Assembly (NCBI GenBank): GCA_963805705.1
Contig: CAWDVH010000005.1
Span: forward strand, 868,001 to 932,000
Source: CAWDVH01 sp963805705
GTDB lineage: Bacteria; Actinomycetota; Actinomycetes; Streptosporangiales; Streptosporangiaceae
Length of the DNA stretch: 64,000 nt
Direction of reading: 5' to 3'
Positions 34,390 through 42,595 of this stretch are shown piece by piece. The notes below the pieces were generated by a model, which was not told the DNA's origin, made no database searches, and saw nothing but the letters and a program-made list of their open reading frames with translations. Position numbers and translations under genes: made by a program. Numbering within the stretch: position 1 is the first letter of the stretch; every line of letters starts with the position of its first letter.

Positions 34390-34719
34390 GCGCGTGCGAT
34401 GCAGGAAGCGACCTTCATGATCCTGACGGCGCTGGCTGCTGGCAGCCAGCACGGTTACGGGATCATCACCGACGTCCAGGAGATCTCGGGCGGCCGTGTC
34501 CAGCTGCGCGCCGGGACCTTGTACACGGCCCTGGACCGGCTGCGCGGGGACGGGCTGATCGAGGTGGACCGGGAGGAGATCGTGGAGAACCGGCTGCGCC
34601 GGTACTACCGGATCACGCCTGCGGGAGGGAAGCGGCTGGCCGCCGAGGCGGCCCGGCTGCACGCCAATGCCACTGTCGCGCTGACGCGGCTCAACCCGGC
34701 AGGAGGACTGGTCACATGA
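34384..34719 (+). CDS. PadR-family transcriptional regulator
   Basis: A 111-residue winged-helix protein. ATFMILTALAAGSQHGYGI (residues 9-27), SGGRVQLRAGTLYTALDRL (near 36-54) and the wing ENRLRRYYRITPAG (near 68-81) are typical of PadR. The C-terminal dimerisation helix is short. It overlaps the following membrane-protein gene by 4 bp (ATGA). It most likely represses its own promoter and the identical upstream one. Genes coupled to PadR in this way often encode its membrane partner. Confidence 0.92.
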   Translation: MSARAMQEATFMILTALAAGSQHGYGIITDVQEISGGRVQLRAGTLYTALDRLRGDGLIEVDREEIVENRLRRYYRITPAGGKRLAAEAARLHANATVALTRLNPAGGLVT

Positions 34720-35399
34720 TCGGACACGCAGGCCTGGAGCGAGGGTACCGGCGACTGCTGGCGTGCTATCCCCGGTCGTTCCGGCGCGAGAGCGAGCAGG
34801 AGATCCTCGCGGTGCTGATCGCCACCGCCAGGGAGGGCCAGCAGCGGCCAGGGCTGGCCGAGTCCGCGGATCTGATCAGGGGCGCGGTGCGGATGCGCCT
34901 GCGCCCCGGCGTGGCACGGCCGCGCGCCGTGCTGAGCGCGGTCCGGCTCATGTACGCCGGCGCGGTGCTGGAGCTGGCCGCCGTGATTACCATCGTGGCG
35001 ACCGCCGGCCGCCTCAGATCGGCCGTCCTCCAGCGGAACCCCGGCTTCACCGCCGCGCAGTGGCATGCGGTGCACGCCCATCTCGTCACCGACTACGTCG
35101 GCGCGCCGATCGTCATCGGCCTGTGGCTCTGGATGGCCTGGGCCAACGGCAGGGGATATGACTGGGCCAGGGTGGTCTTCGCAACCTTCTTCGGCGTCAT
35201 CAGCGTGAGCCTGCTCATCGCGCTGGCCCAGGACTCCGCGATCTATGCCCCGGCCGACCTGATCGCCGGTGCCGTTCAATGGCTGGTCGCCCTGGCGGCG
35301 GTGGCCCTCATCTTCAGCCGGAAGTCCTGGCCTTACTACGCGCACGAGCCGGCGGGCGGGCTTAGCGGTTCTCGCGGCGGTACCACAGGGCGGCGTTGA
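34716..35399 (+). CDS. PadR-linked membrane protein
   Basis: A 227-residue protein whose N-terminal 65 residues (GYRRLLACYPRSFRRESEQE, then IRGAVRMRLRP) are a soluble domain commonly found translationally coupled to PadR genes in actinobacteria. Three to four helices follow (AVLELAAVITIVATA; APIVIGLWLWMAWANG; VVFATFFGVISVSLLIALA; WLVALAAVALIF). Function unknown, possibly an effector or sensor of the PadR regulator. Its 3' end overlaps the convergent YihY gene by 38 bp. Confidence 0.8.
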   Translation: MIGHAGLERGYRRLLACYPRSFRRESEQEILAVLIATAREGQQRPGLAESADLIRGAVRMRLRPGVARPRAVLSAVRLMYAGAVLELAAVITIVATAGRLRSAVLQRNPGFTAAQWHAVHAHLVTDYVGAPIVIGLWLWMAWANGRGYDWARVVFATFFGVISVSLLIALAQDSAIYAPADLIAGAVQWLVALAAVALIFSRKSWPYYAHEPAGGLSGSRGGTTGRR

Positions 35400-36342
35400 G
35401 CCCAGCCGATCCCACCACGATCCGCCCGAGGATGTAGACCCACAGCAGCACCGCTAGCGCAATGCCCACCGTCCCGTAGGTGTTGGTCTTCCTCGCGACC
35501 AGGTGGCCGATCCAGTACACCGTGAGCAGATGGAGCACGTCGGCCCCTATCGCCATGAGCAGTGCTCCGGGGACGAAGGCGCGGGCAGGAACACTGGCGT
35601 GGGGCAGCTTCCAGGACACCCACCACCACACGGCGAAGGAGAAGGCAGTGATCACGAGAACCCCGACGGCGGCTCCCGTGAGGCCCGATGACCTGCGCAA
35701 GTCGTTGACGGCGACGCCGAGAGCCGACGCGACGACGGCGCAGCCGATCAAGGCCAGCCTCGGGACAAGCCCCGCGGGCCTCACCCGGTGCACCCGCCAG
35801 ATGAGCCAGTGCACGACGTAGAGGGCCTTCATCAGATTGCCCGCCGTGATCAGCATCGCCACTACCGCCCCGAGGACCAGAGCGACCTGGGTCCATGCAT
35901 CTTGGTCCCCTACCTTCACCACGGCGCTCGCGAGGATCCCGGTGATCCCGAAGTTCCTCGCTAGCTGCGCCGGGTCATGGCCCATGGCGCGAGATGCCAG
36001 GTCCAGACCCGTGAAGACCACGTACACAAACGGCACCATGAAAAGGAAAAGCCGGAACGCCAGCGCGCCCGCGAGAATGCCGCCTCCTACGCCGGCGTCC
36101 AGTTCCTGAACCAGGAACCCCGCGTCCACCATGCCTGATCGCTGGCGGCGCGTCCGCAGCTCCTCTTGCAGCCGCATCTGCTCCGAGGTCAGCCACTGAC
36201 GCCCATGACCGGCCAGCCGGCGTATCCGCCCAGGGGCATGACCCGGTGCCAGAACCGTGGCGGATACGGCGTCGGCGTCCGCGGGCGGCCTACCGGCCAG
36301 GGGCTCAGCGCCAGCCACGACAGGCTGCTGGTCGTCCAGCAT
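35362..36342 (-). CDS. YihY/BrkB-family membrane protein
   Basis: A 326-residue protein. GGGILAGALAFRLFLFMVPF near residue 88 is the conserved first helix of the YihY/virulence-factor BrkB family, followed by about five more helices, including SFAVWWWVSWKLPH near 235 and the C-terminal TVGIALAVLLWVYILGRIVVGSAGLNA, where GIALAVLLWVY is highly conserved. Once called RNase BN by error, it is an envelope protein of unsettled function. Its first 18 codons and promoter lie inside a 92-bp segment duplicated at 38122-38212. Confidence 0.88.
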   Translation of the reverse strand: MLDDQQPVVAGAEPLAGRPPADADAVSATVLAPGHAPGRIRRLAGHGRQWLTSEQMRLQEELRTRRQRSGMVDAGFLVQELDAGVGGGILAGALAFRLFLFMVPFVYVVFTGLDLASRAMGHDPAQLARNFGITGILASAVVKVGDQDAWTQVALVLGAVVAMLITAGNLMKALYVVHWLIWRVHRVRPAGLVPRLALIGCAVVASALGVAVNDLRRSSGLTGAAVGVLVITAFSFAVWWWVSWKLPHASVPARAFVPGALLMAIGADVLHLLTVYWIGHLVARKTNTYGTVGIALAVLLWVYILGRIVVGSAGLNAALWYRRENR

Positions 36343-36382
36343 GGCCTCAGGCTAGTACGGCCACCCGCCGCCGGCGAGAGCC
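36291..36382. repeat. direct repeat copy 1 (yihY start and promoter)
   Basis: This segment matches 38122-38212 in the same orientation with one G indel (GGGG against GGG near 36300) and one substitution (36370 G against A at 38200). It covers the first codons and upstream region of the YihY gene. Confidence 0.92.
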
Positions 36383-36388
36383 TGCCGG

Positions 36389-37324
36389 TCATGCGGATGG
36401 GGTGTGGAAGTAGTGGCCCTGGTCGAGGTCGTCGATCAGCCCGGGATGCTCCGGCTGCCATCCCAGTAGCTCGCGCGTCAGTGCGCTGGAGGCCGGGCTG
36501 TCCGTGCCGAGGAAGCCGGCCAGCCACGCGAAGTGCGCGCTCGCGTCCTCGGGAGAGACGGACACCACAGGGACGTCGAGATGCAGCCCGATCACCTCGG
36601 CAATGGCGCGGATCGGCACGCCCTCGTCGGCGATCGCGTGCAGCACCGATCCCGCGGAGGCCTTCTCCAGCGCCAGGCGGAAGAGGGACGCGGCATCGAG
36701 GCGGTGCACGGCGGGCCAGCGGTTGGACCCGTCGCCGATGTAGCCGGAGACGCCCTGGGCGCGCGCGATGCCGACAATGGCCGACATGAAGCCGTTATCT
36801 CCGTCGCCGTGCACGGTGGGGGGAAGTCGCATCACGGAGGAGCGGACGCCGCGGGAAGCGAGGGCGAGCGTCAGGTGCGCGTTGCCCTGCCGGGTCTGCG
36901 CACCGCTGATCAGAGTCGCGTGAGCCGGGTCGGCGGCCAGGCCGTCCCGTTCGGTCGCCACCCGGCCCGGGGCGAGCCCGAGCGTCCCGGAGGCGATGAC
37001 GAACGGCCGGCCAGAATCGGCCAGCGCCTCGCCGAAGGTCGCGATGGCGCGGCGGTCCGCGTCGGCGGCGCCCTGGAAGTCGCCCGTGAAGGCGAGGTCA
37101 TGCTTGAACGCGAGGTGGATCACGCCATCCGAGCCGGCCGCTGCGCTCCGCAGGCTGTCGAGGTCATCGAGGGTGCCGCGATGCACGTCTGCTCCGGCCG
37201 CGGTGAGGGCAGCGGCCGAGGCATCCGAGCGGGCGAGCCCCGTGACCTGATGGCCTGCGGCGAGGAGCTCGGGTACGACGGCGGAGCCGATCCAGCCGGA
37301 CGCGCCGGTGACGAAAACACGCAT
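36389..37324 (-). CDS. NAD(P)-dependent epimerase/reductase (extended SDR)
   Basis: A 311-residue protein beginning MRVFVTGASGWIGSAVVPEL, the TGxxGxxG cofactor motif of extended SDRs, with GVIHLAFKHD near residue 70. The usual YxxxK is replaced by a stretch around GAQTRQGNAHLTLAL, so the active site is atypical, as in NmrA/atypical SDR groups. It is divergent from the TetR gene at 37444 and shares two TetR-like operators with it, which is the common layout for a repressor and the enzyme it controls. Confidence 0.85.
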   Translation of the reverse strand: MRVFVTGASGWIGSAVVPELLAAGHQVTGLARSDASAAALTAAGADVHRGTLDDLDSLRSAAAGSDGVIHLAFKHDLAFTGDFQGAADADRRAIATFGEALADSGRPFVIASGTLGLAPGRVATERDGLAADPAHATLISGAQTRQGNAHLTLALASRGVRSSVMRLPPTVHGDGDNGFMSAIVGIARAQGVSGYIGDGSNRWPAVHRLDAASLFRLALEKASAGSVLHAIADEGVPIRAIAEVIGLHLDVPVVSVSPEDASAHFAWLAGFLGTDSPASSALTRELLGWQPEHPGLIDDLDQGHYFHTPSA

Positions 37325-37377
37325 GAGAACCTCCAGGTGACCCGATGTCCCCGGCAGCGGTTGCGCGAAGAGCGATC

Positions 37378-37430
37378 GATGTCAGTTGCTGTCATCACTC
37401 TATCATCCTGATGTCAGTAACTGCCGTCAT
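37378..37430. promoter_or_regulatory. two related operators between SDR and TetR genes
   Basis: GATGTCAGTTGCTGTCATC (37378-37396) and GATGTCAGTAACTGCCGTCAT split as GATGTCAGTAACTG plus CCGTCAT (37410-37430) share the GATGTCAGTnnCTG core, with starts 32 bp apart, about three helical turns. They fill the 119-bp divergent promoter and are the obvious binding sites for the TetR protein. Confidence 0.55.
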
Positions 37431-37443
37431 ATACAATCGGGGC

Positions 37444-38058
37444 ATGAGCCGGTGGGAGCCAAATGCGCGCGGCCGGCTCGAGCAGGCGGCCATGGAGCTC
37501 TACAGCGAGCGCGGGTTCGAGCAGACCACGGTGGCGGAGATCGCCAAGCGGGCGGGTCTCACCGAGAGAACGTTCTTCCGGCACTTTGCCGATAAGCGCG
37601 AGGTCCTGTTCTGGGGCGCGGGCACACTGCAGGAGCTCTTCGTGACCAGCGTCGCCAGCGCGCCTGAGTCCGCGGTGCCGATCGACGCGATGGCGGCGGC
37701 CCTCGACGCCGTCGCCGCCCTGTTCCAGGAGCGCCGCGAGGGCTCCAGGCGACGCCAGGCCATCATTGCCGCGAACGCAGAGCTGCAGGAACGCGAGCTG
37801 ATCAAGCTCGCATCATTGTCCGCGGCGCTCGCCGAGACCTTGCGCCTGCGCGGAGTCAGGGACCCGGCCGCGAGCCTGACGGCCGAGGCGGGGATCGCCA
37901 TCTTCAGGATCTCGTTCGAGGCCTGGGTCAGCGAAACCAGCCAGCAAGATCTATCGCAGCACATCCGGGAGTCGCTCGACGAGCTGAAAGCCGTGACCGC
38001 GGGCAAAGAGCCACCGGCGGCGCGCCGGCCGCAGTCGCGCCGGCCGCAGCACGGCTAG
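37444..38058 (+). CDS. TetR-family transcriptional regulator
   Basis: A 204-residue regulator. The N-terminal helix-turn-helix is classic: LEQAAMELYSERGFEQTTVAEIAKRAGLTERTFFRHFADK (split over residues 12-51), with FFRHFADKREVL as the recognition end. The C-terminal ligand-binding domain is helical and ends in a basic tail (PPAARRPQSRRPQHG). The ATG at 37444 gives the usual short N-terminus. It is divergent from the SDR gene and probably represses both. The pair is bracketed by a direct repeat. Confidence 0.92.
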   Translation: MSRWEPNARGRLEQAAMELYSERGFEQTTVAEIAKRAGLTERTFFRHFADKREVLFWGAGTLQELFVTSVASAPESAVPIDAMAAALDAVAALFQERREGSRRRQAIIAANAELQERELIKLASLSAALAETLRLRGVRDPAASLTAEAGIAIFRISFEAWVSETSQQDLSQHIRESLDELKAVTAGKEPPAARRPQSRRPQHG

Positions 38059-38121
38059 ACGAGAATCCGCGGCACCGTGCGGGCGGTCCGGATGATGAAC
38101 GACGTGTAACCGCGCGCGGCA

Positions 38122-38212
38122 TACCGGCCAGGGCTCAGCGCCAGCCACGACAGGCTGCTGGTCGTCCAGCATGGCCTCAGGCTAGTACGGCCACCCGCCA
38201 CCGGCGAGAGCC
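38122..38212. repeat. direct repeat copy 2, orphan copy of the yihY 5' end
   Basis: The same 90-bp sequence as 36291-36382, including the first codons of the YihY gene (MLDDQQPVVAGAEP), after which the frame leads into unrelated sequence. This copy is therefore a dead 5' fragment. It marks the right side of the SDR/TetR segment. Confidence 0.9.
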
Positions 38213-38242
38213 AGGCAGTCCCGCGAAGTGCGTGCCATTGCT

Positions 38243-38259
38243 TGTTATCACATATATCA
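38243..38259. promoter_or_regulatory. GntR-type operator before the hydrolase gene
   Basis: TGTTATCACATATATCA lies 40 bp upstream of the hydrolase start. The first 13 bases recur at 41583-41595 and a variant on the other strand at 41552-41568, next to the GntR gene. AT-rich in a GC-rich genome. Confidence 0.6.
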
Positions 38260-38298
38260 ACTATGGTGACCTGGCCACCCCCTAGCGAGGAGATACCG

Positions 38299-39195
38299 AT
38301 GGCAGAGGAACGTGGCACTACCGAGTTCGCGGTAGACGGGCAGACGATCTCGGCCCTGACCGCCGGCCCGCCGTCGTGCCCGGGCAGGCCGCTGATCGCC
38401 GCCCTGCACGGCGGGACATACAACGCGCGGTATTTCGATGTCGCGGGCTCGCGTCACGGATCGTTCATGGATCTCGCCGCCGGCCTGGGCTATTGCGTGC
38501 TGAGCTTCGACCGGCCCGGTTACGGCGGCAGCTCGGCCCTCGAGCCGGACGACAACACGTTCGACCGGCACGCCCGGCTGCTGGCCGCGGCGATCGGGCA
38601 GGCGGCCGCGAGCTGGGCCGCCGACGGAGTCGTCCTCGTCGGTCACTCCATCGGCGGCATGATCGCCATGATGATCGCCGCGGCCGGCACTGACTTCCGC
38701 CTGCTCGGGGCGTCGGTCACCGGCATGGGCGCTGTCATCAGGGCCGGGGGACCGGCCCAGGCACTCGCGTCGCTTCCGCCGGATGCAACGGTTGACCTGC
38801 CATACGACCAGCGGGATCAGGTGATGTTCGGACCGGAGTTCACCCGGACCGCTGAGGGAATCGAGCGTGCCCACGCGTCGTACGCGCCTGTCCCGGTCCG
38901 TGAGCTGATCCAGGCGCCGAACTGGCCGGAGGAGCACCTGCCCGGCGTCGCGCCGCGCATCCGCGTCCCGATTCACAACGCGCTGGCCGAGTTCGATGCC
39001 CTGTGGGACAGCACGCCGGCGAATGTCGAGCAGTTCGCCAAGCTGCTGACCGCGGCCCCGTTCGTCGAGGCGGGCATCGCCCGTGCCACCGGGCACAGCA
39101 TCGACCACCACATCCTGGGATACGCCCTGCACCTGCGCCAGCTCGCCTTCGCCGGGGAGTGCGAGCTCTGGGGACGGCAGAGCGCGGCGAGCTGA
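38299..39195 (+). CDS. alpha/beta-hydrolase
   Basis: A 298-residue hydrolase. The oxyanion region is LIAALHGGTYNARYFD (about residue 35), the nucleophile elbow GHSIGGMIAMM (Ser about 117), and the likely catalytic His is in ATGHSIDHHILG (about 265). SFDRPGYGGSS near 76 is typical of C-C bond hydrolases and esterases. The ATG at 38299 has GAGGAG 6 bp upstream. The stop overlaps the monooxygenase start (TGATG). In this cluster it could hydrolyse the product of the FAD hydroxylase; the actual substrate is unknown. Confidence 0.88.
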   Translation: MAEERGTTEFAVDGQTISALTAGPPSCPGRPLIAALHGGTYNARYFDVAGSRHGSFMDLAAGLGYCVLSFDRPGYGGSSALEPDDNTFDRHARLLAAAIGQAAASWAADGVVLVGHSIGGMIAMMIAAAGTDFRLLGASVTGMGAVIRAGGPAQALASLPPDATVDLPYDQRDQVMFGPEFTRTAEGIERAHASYAPVPVRELIQAPNWPEEHLPGVAPRIRVPIHNALAEFDALWDSTPANVEQFAKLLTAAPFVEAGIARATGHSIDHHILGYALHLRQLAFAGECELWGRQSAAS

Positions 39196-40825
39196 TGCCG
39201 CCCGATGCGCCGAGCACGGCGGCCGGCTTGCCCGCATCGACGCAGGTCATCGTGGCGGGCGGCGGTCCGGTCGGCCTGGCCGCCGCCGTCGAGCTGGGCC
39301 GCCGGGGCATCCGGTGCCTGGTCATCGAGCCGCGCGTGACGGTGTCCCGCGCGCGGCCGCGCTGCAAGACGATCAACGTGCGGTCGATGGAGCACCTGCG
39401 CCGGTGGGGTATCGCCGGCCGGCTGCGCGAGCACGCGCCGCTGGCGCCCTCGTGGTCGCAGGACGCCGTGTTCTGCACCTCGCTCGCCGGGCGGGAATTG
39501 TCGCGGTTCACCGGGGTCCTGGGCCTAGTGCACGACGGCGACCGGTTCCCGGAGCTCGGCCAGCAGGCACCGCAGTACGTCCTGGAGGAGCTCCTGCGGG
39601 AGGTGGTGCATGAGCTGCCCGCGTGCACGCTGGCGACCGGAGTCACGGTCGCGGACGTCGGGCAGGATCCCGGCCAGGTGAGGGTCACCGTGGCTGACGC
39701 GGCCGGCCAGCGCACGGTCATCGCCGGCTCGTACCTGATCGGGTGCGACGGCCCGCGCAGCACCGTCCGGGAGCGCATCGGTGCCGCGTACGTCGGCGAT
39801 CACGCCCTGCGGCCGAACTTCGGGATGGTCTTCCGGGCGCCCGGCCTGTGGGACCACGTCCGCCACGGCCCGGCCGTTCACTACTGGATCATCAATCCCG
39901 AGGCGCCCGCGCTGGCGGGCCCGCTCGATCCGACGGACACCTGGTGGATCATCGCGTTCGGCGTTGACCGCGGCACCGGCCAGCGCGAGGGCGCCCGGAT
40001 CATCGACGCCGCGGCCGGGGTGCCGGTCGGCGCGACCGTGCTGTCCACCGATCCGTGGACCGCGCGAATGCAGATCGTCGACCGGATGCGCCAGGACCGG
40101 GTGTTCCTGGCCGGGGATGCGGCTCACCTGAACCCGCCGTTCGGCGGTCACGGGCTTAACACCGGCCTCGGTGACGCGGTCGACCTGGGCTGGAAGATCG
40201 CCGCCACGCTGGACGGCTGGGGGGGACCCGAGCTGCTGAACAGTTATGAGATCGAGCGCCGGCCGATTCAGGAGCGAGTGCTCCGCGAGGCCACCGCGAA
40301 CATGCGCGTGACCTCACCCGAGCTGGTCGCGGAGAATCTAGACGCGGAAGACGCGGCCGGAGAGGCGGCCCGGCGCGCCGCGGGCGCCCGGATCCAGGCG
40401 ACCAAGCGGGCTGAGTTCCATTCTCTCGAGCTGGTCCTGGATGTCCGGGTCGGGCCGTCGCCGGTCATCGTCGGCGGCGAGGCGCAGGGCGAGCCCGCCG
40501 CCGGGGAGGGGGCGCGCCCGTTGCGGGTGCGCTGCTGCCGCATGCGTGGCTCGATTCCGGCCGGTCGCTGTATGACGAGCTGGGTGACGGCTTCACGCTC
40601 CTGACGGCGCACCCTGGCGCCCCGGCCGGCGCGATCACGGCCGCGGCGCGCGCCAGCGGCGTGCCGCTGAAGGTCCTTGAGCTCGACGAGCGAGCGTCGC
40701 GCGGAGCGGAGCTGATTCTCGTGCGCCCGGATAACTACGTCGCGTGGACCGGCGCCCGCGAGCCCGAAGACGCCGTCGGCCTCATCAACCGGATCCGGGG
40801 AGCCTCAGCCGGCCGGAGTCAGTGA
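39195..40825 (+). pseudogene. FAD-dependent aromatic hydroxylase, single-base frameshift near the C-terminus
   Basis: The main frame encodes a PheA/TfdB-type flavin monooxygenase: VIVAGGGPVGLAAAVELG (FAD GxGxxG), YLIGCDGPRSTVRE (DG motif) and DRVFLAGDAAHLNPPFGGHG (GD motif). After GEGARPLR (about 40526) the frame goes wrong; the next frame resumes with GALLPHAWLDSGRSLYDELG and ends naturally at 40823-40825 (LVRPDNYVAWTGAREPEDAV), which is the thioredoxin-like C-terminal domain of the family. Adding one G to the GGG at 40525-40527 restores about 543 residues. The enzyme would hydroxylate an aromatic ring using NAD(P)H and O2. Mutation or read error is undecided. Confidence 0.85.
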
Positions 40826-41547
40826 GCCGCGGCCGGGCCGAGGGCGAGCAGCGCGGTCTGCTCGTTGCGGGTCAGGTGCTGCAGCAGTGCGCCCGACGCG
40901 ATCTCCGGGTCCCGCTGGCGGAATGCCTCGACCAGCTCCTGGTGATGCTGCTTGCGCCGGTCGTGCTCCTGCGGGTCCGGATCGAGCCGGCCCCAGCCGA
41001 TGCGGACGTAGCGCTCCGAGGCCCGCCACAGCGTGCTGAGAATCCGCAGATCCCAGCTGGTCGCGGCCGGGGCCAGCAACGCGAGGTGGAAGGCGTGATG
41101 AGAGTCGTAGATCTCGTTCATCGTCCGGTACTCGTCACCGAAATCGGCGGCCACCAGCTGCAGGCGATCCAGCTCGGCATCGGGCAGCAGCCGGCAGGAC
41201 CGCTGCGCGATCTCGGGCTCCAGGCGGCGCCGCAGCCGGTAGATGCTCTGCAGCTCATCCAGATCGAGTGGCGCCACTACGGCGCTCCGGCCGGGCCGCA
41301 TCTGCACCAGCCCCTGATTCTCCAGGCTCCGCAGTGCCTCGCGCACCGGAACGATGCTCACCTGGAGCATCTCAGCGAGCTCGCGCAACGAGAACTCGCG
41401 GCCCGGCTCCAGTGCGCCCGACAGGATGGACCGGCGCAGTTCGGTCATGACCTGGTCGGCTACCGACCGCGATTCGATAGGGCGGACCAGCGCAGCCGCG
41501 GCTGACTCCACTAGCGCCTCGCTCTCCGCCTGCTCACGGACCGACAT
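40819..41547 (-). CDS. GntR-family regulator, FCD (FadR) subgroup
   Basis: A 242-residue regulator. The winged helix covers about residues 28-95 (SVADQVMTELRRSILSGALE; LRELAEMLQVSIVPVREALR; LENQGLVQMRPGRSAVV) and the FCD ligand domain follows, with metal-binding candidates in NEIYDSHHAFHLAL and RKQHHQELVEAF. Such regulators usually repress catabolic genes and release on binding a pathway acid. The ATG at 41547 is 4 bp from an operator-like sequence, suggesting autoregulation. The gene is divergent from the SnoaL arm and convergent with the hydroxylase (7-bp overlap). Confidence 0.92.
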   Translation of the reverse strand: MSVREQAESEALVESAAAALVRPIESRSVADQVMTELRRSILSGALEPGREFSLRELAEMLQVSIVPVREALRSLENQGLVQMRPGRSAVVAPLDLDELQSIYRLRRRLEPEIAQRSCRLLPDAELDRLQLVAADFGDEYRTMNEIYDSHHAFHLALLAPAATSWDLRILSTLWRASERYVRIGWGRLDPDPQEHDRRKQHHQELVEAFRQRDPEIASGALLQHLTRNEQTALLALGPAAAH

Positions 41548-41551
41548 CAAC

Positions 41552-41598
41552 TGTGATAGATGATAACACTCCTCAGCATTGCTGTTATCACATATACC
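41552..41598. promoter_or_regulatory. two GntR-type operators in the divergent promoter
   Basis: TGTGATAGATGATAACA (41552-41568) and TGTTATCACATATACC (41583-41598) face each other, one close to the GntR start and the other about 40 bp before the SnoaL-like start. The second shares TGTTATCACATATA with the site at 38243. Confidence 0.65.
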
Positions 41599-41635
41599 GA
41601 GTAGCCTCGGCGCAGGCCATGACAGGGAGGTAACC

Positions 41636-42121
41636 GTGACATCGCAAGCGGAACGCACGCGCGAGGAGATCATCGCTAGCAACCTCGCCGCCGTTGAGGT
41701 GCACTTCCACAATGAGACCCCGGAAACGATCGACAAGGCGATCTCGGTGTACACCGACGACATCGTCTGGGAGGTGCCGGCCCGGGGCCTGGTCCACCGC
41801 AACGTCGCGGACGTCAAGGCCGAGTACCTGAAGATCTTCGGATCGATGAACATTCACAAGATCACCAATCTGTACCGGTTCGCGACCGAGGAATGGGTCT
41901 TCGACGACAGCATCTTCGAATGGACCATTACCGGCGACGGCTTCGCCAACTGCCCGTTCCCGCCGGGGACGACCGTGAGCGTGCGCCTCCTGCACACGTT
42001 CCAGTGCCGCGACGGCAAGATCTGCCGGGAGAACGGGTACGAGATCTGGCGCGACATCAACGACACCGCCCGGGTACGCGACGACATCCCGGCCACCGCC
42101 ACGGTCCAGGTCTTCGGCTAG
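41636..42121 (+). CDS. SnoaL-like/NTF2-fold protein
   Basis: A 161-residue protein. AVEVHFHNETPETIDKAISVYTDDIVWEVPARG split over residues 18-50 is the typical helix-then-strand opening of SnoaL-like polyketide cyclases and related NTF2-fold enzymes; FEWTITGDGF and VRLLHTFQCRDGKICRENGYEIW form the remaining sheet. Members isomerise, cyclise or dehydrate small ring compounds, and some have no catalytic role. The GTG at 41636 is fixed by GGGAGG at 41625-41630. First gene of the rightward arm under the GntR operators. Confidence 0.82.
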   Translation: MTSQAERTREEIIASNLAAVEVHFHNETPETIDKAISVYTDDIVWEVPARGLVHRNVADVKAEYLKIFGSMNIHKITNLYRFATEEWVFDDSIFEWTITGDGFANCPFPPGTTVSVRLLHTFQCRDGKICRENGYEIWRDINDTARVRDDIPATATVQVFG

Positions 42122-42123
42122 GC

Positions 42124-42564
42124 ATGGACGACTGCCTGCTGTGCACCATGGAGCGCGCTGACGACACCTCCGTCGTGTTCCGCGATTCGCTCTGGGCGGC
42201 CGAGGTCGTGCCCGGCTACGACGTTCCCGGCTGGTTCATCCTGCGCGCCCGCCGGCACGCCGAGCGGATCACCGGGCTCGACGACGAGGAGCTGTCGTCG
42301 TACGGCCGCCGCGCGCGGGATCTCGTGGCCGCGGTCACCGACGTCACCGGGGCACCCGCGACCTATCTGCTGGTCTTCGGCGAGAACTACCCGCATTTCC
42401 ATGCCCTCATCGCGGCCCGCGGCCACGATGTCCCGCCCGACCTGCGCGCCGGCAACATCCTCAGGCTCCGCGCCGACCGCGCCGACATGGCGGCGGCCGC
42501 GAAGCTCGTTCCGGCCGTGCGCGAGGCATATGCCCGGCACACCGGGAGGCCGGATCCCGCGTGA
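42124..42564 (+). CDS. HIT-like protein with incomplete histidine triad
   Basis: A 146-residue protein opening with CLLCTM and containing SLWAAEVVPGYDVPGWFILRARRHAE, typical of HIT-family nucleotide hydrolases. The triad region reads YPHFHALIAARG: two histidines of H-x-H-x-H are present but the third is Leu. The active-site nucleophile is the middle His, so activity may be altered. The start is 2 bp after the SnoaL stop. The family hydrolyses nucleotide-linked phosphates, which is unusual in a catabolic operon, so the role here is open. Confidence 0.72.
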   Translation: MDDCLLCTMERADDTSVVFRDSLWAAEVVPGYDVPGWFILRARRHAERITGLDDEELSSYGRRARDLVAAVTDVTGAPATYLLVFGENYPHFHALIAARGHDVPPDLRAGNILRLRADRADMAAAAKLVPAVREAYARHTGRPDPA

Positions 42565-42595
42565 CAGTGCCGCCCCCCCGTGAGGAGCGATCCCG

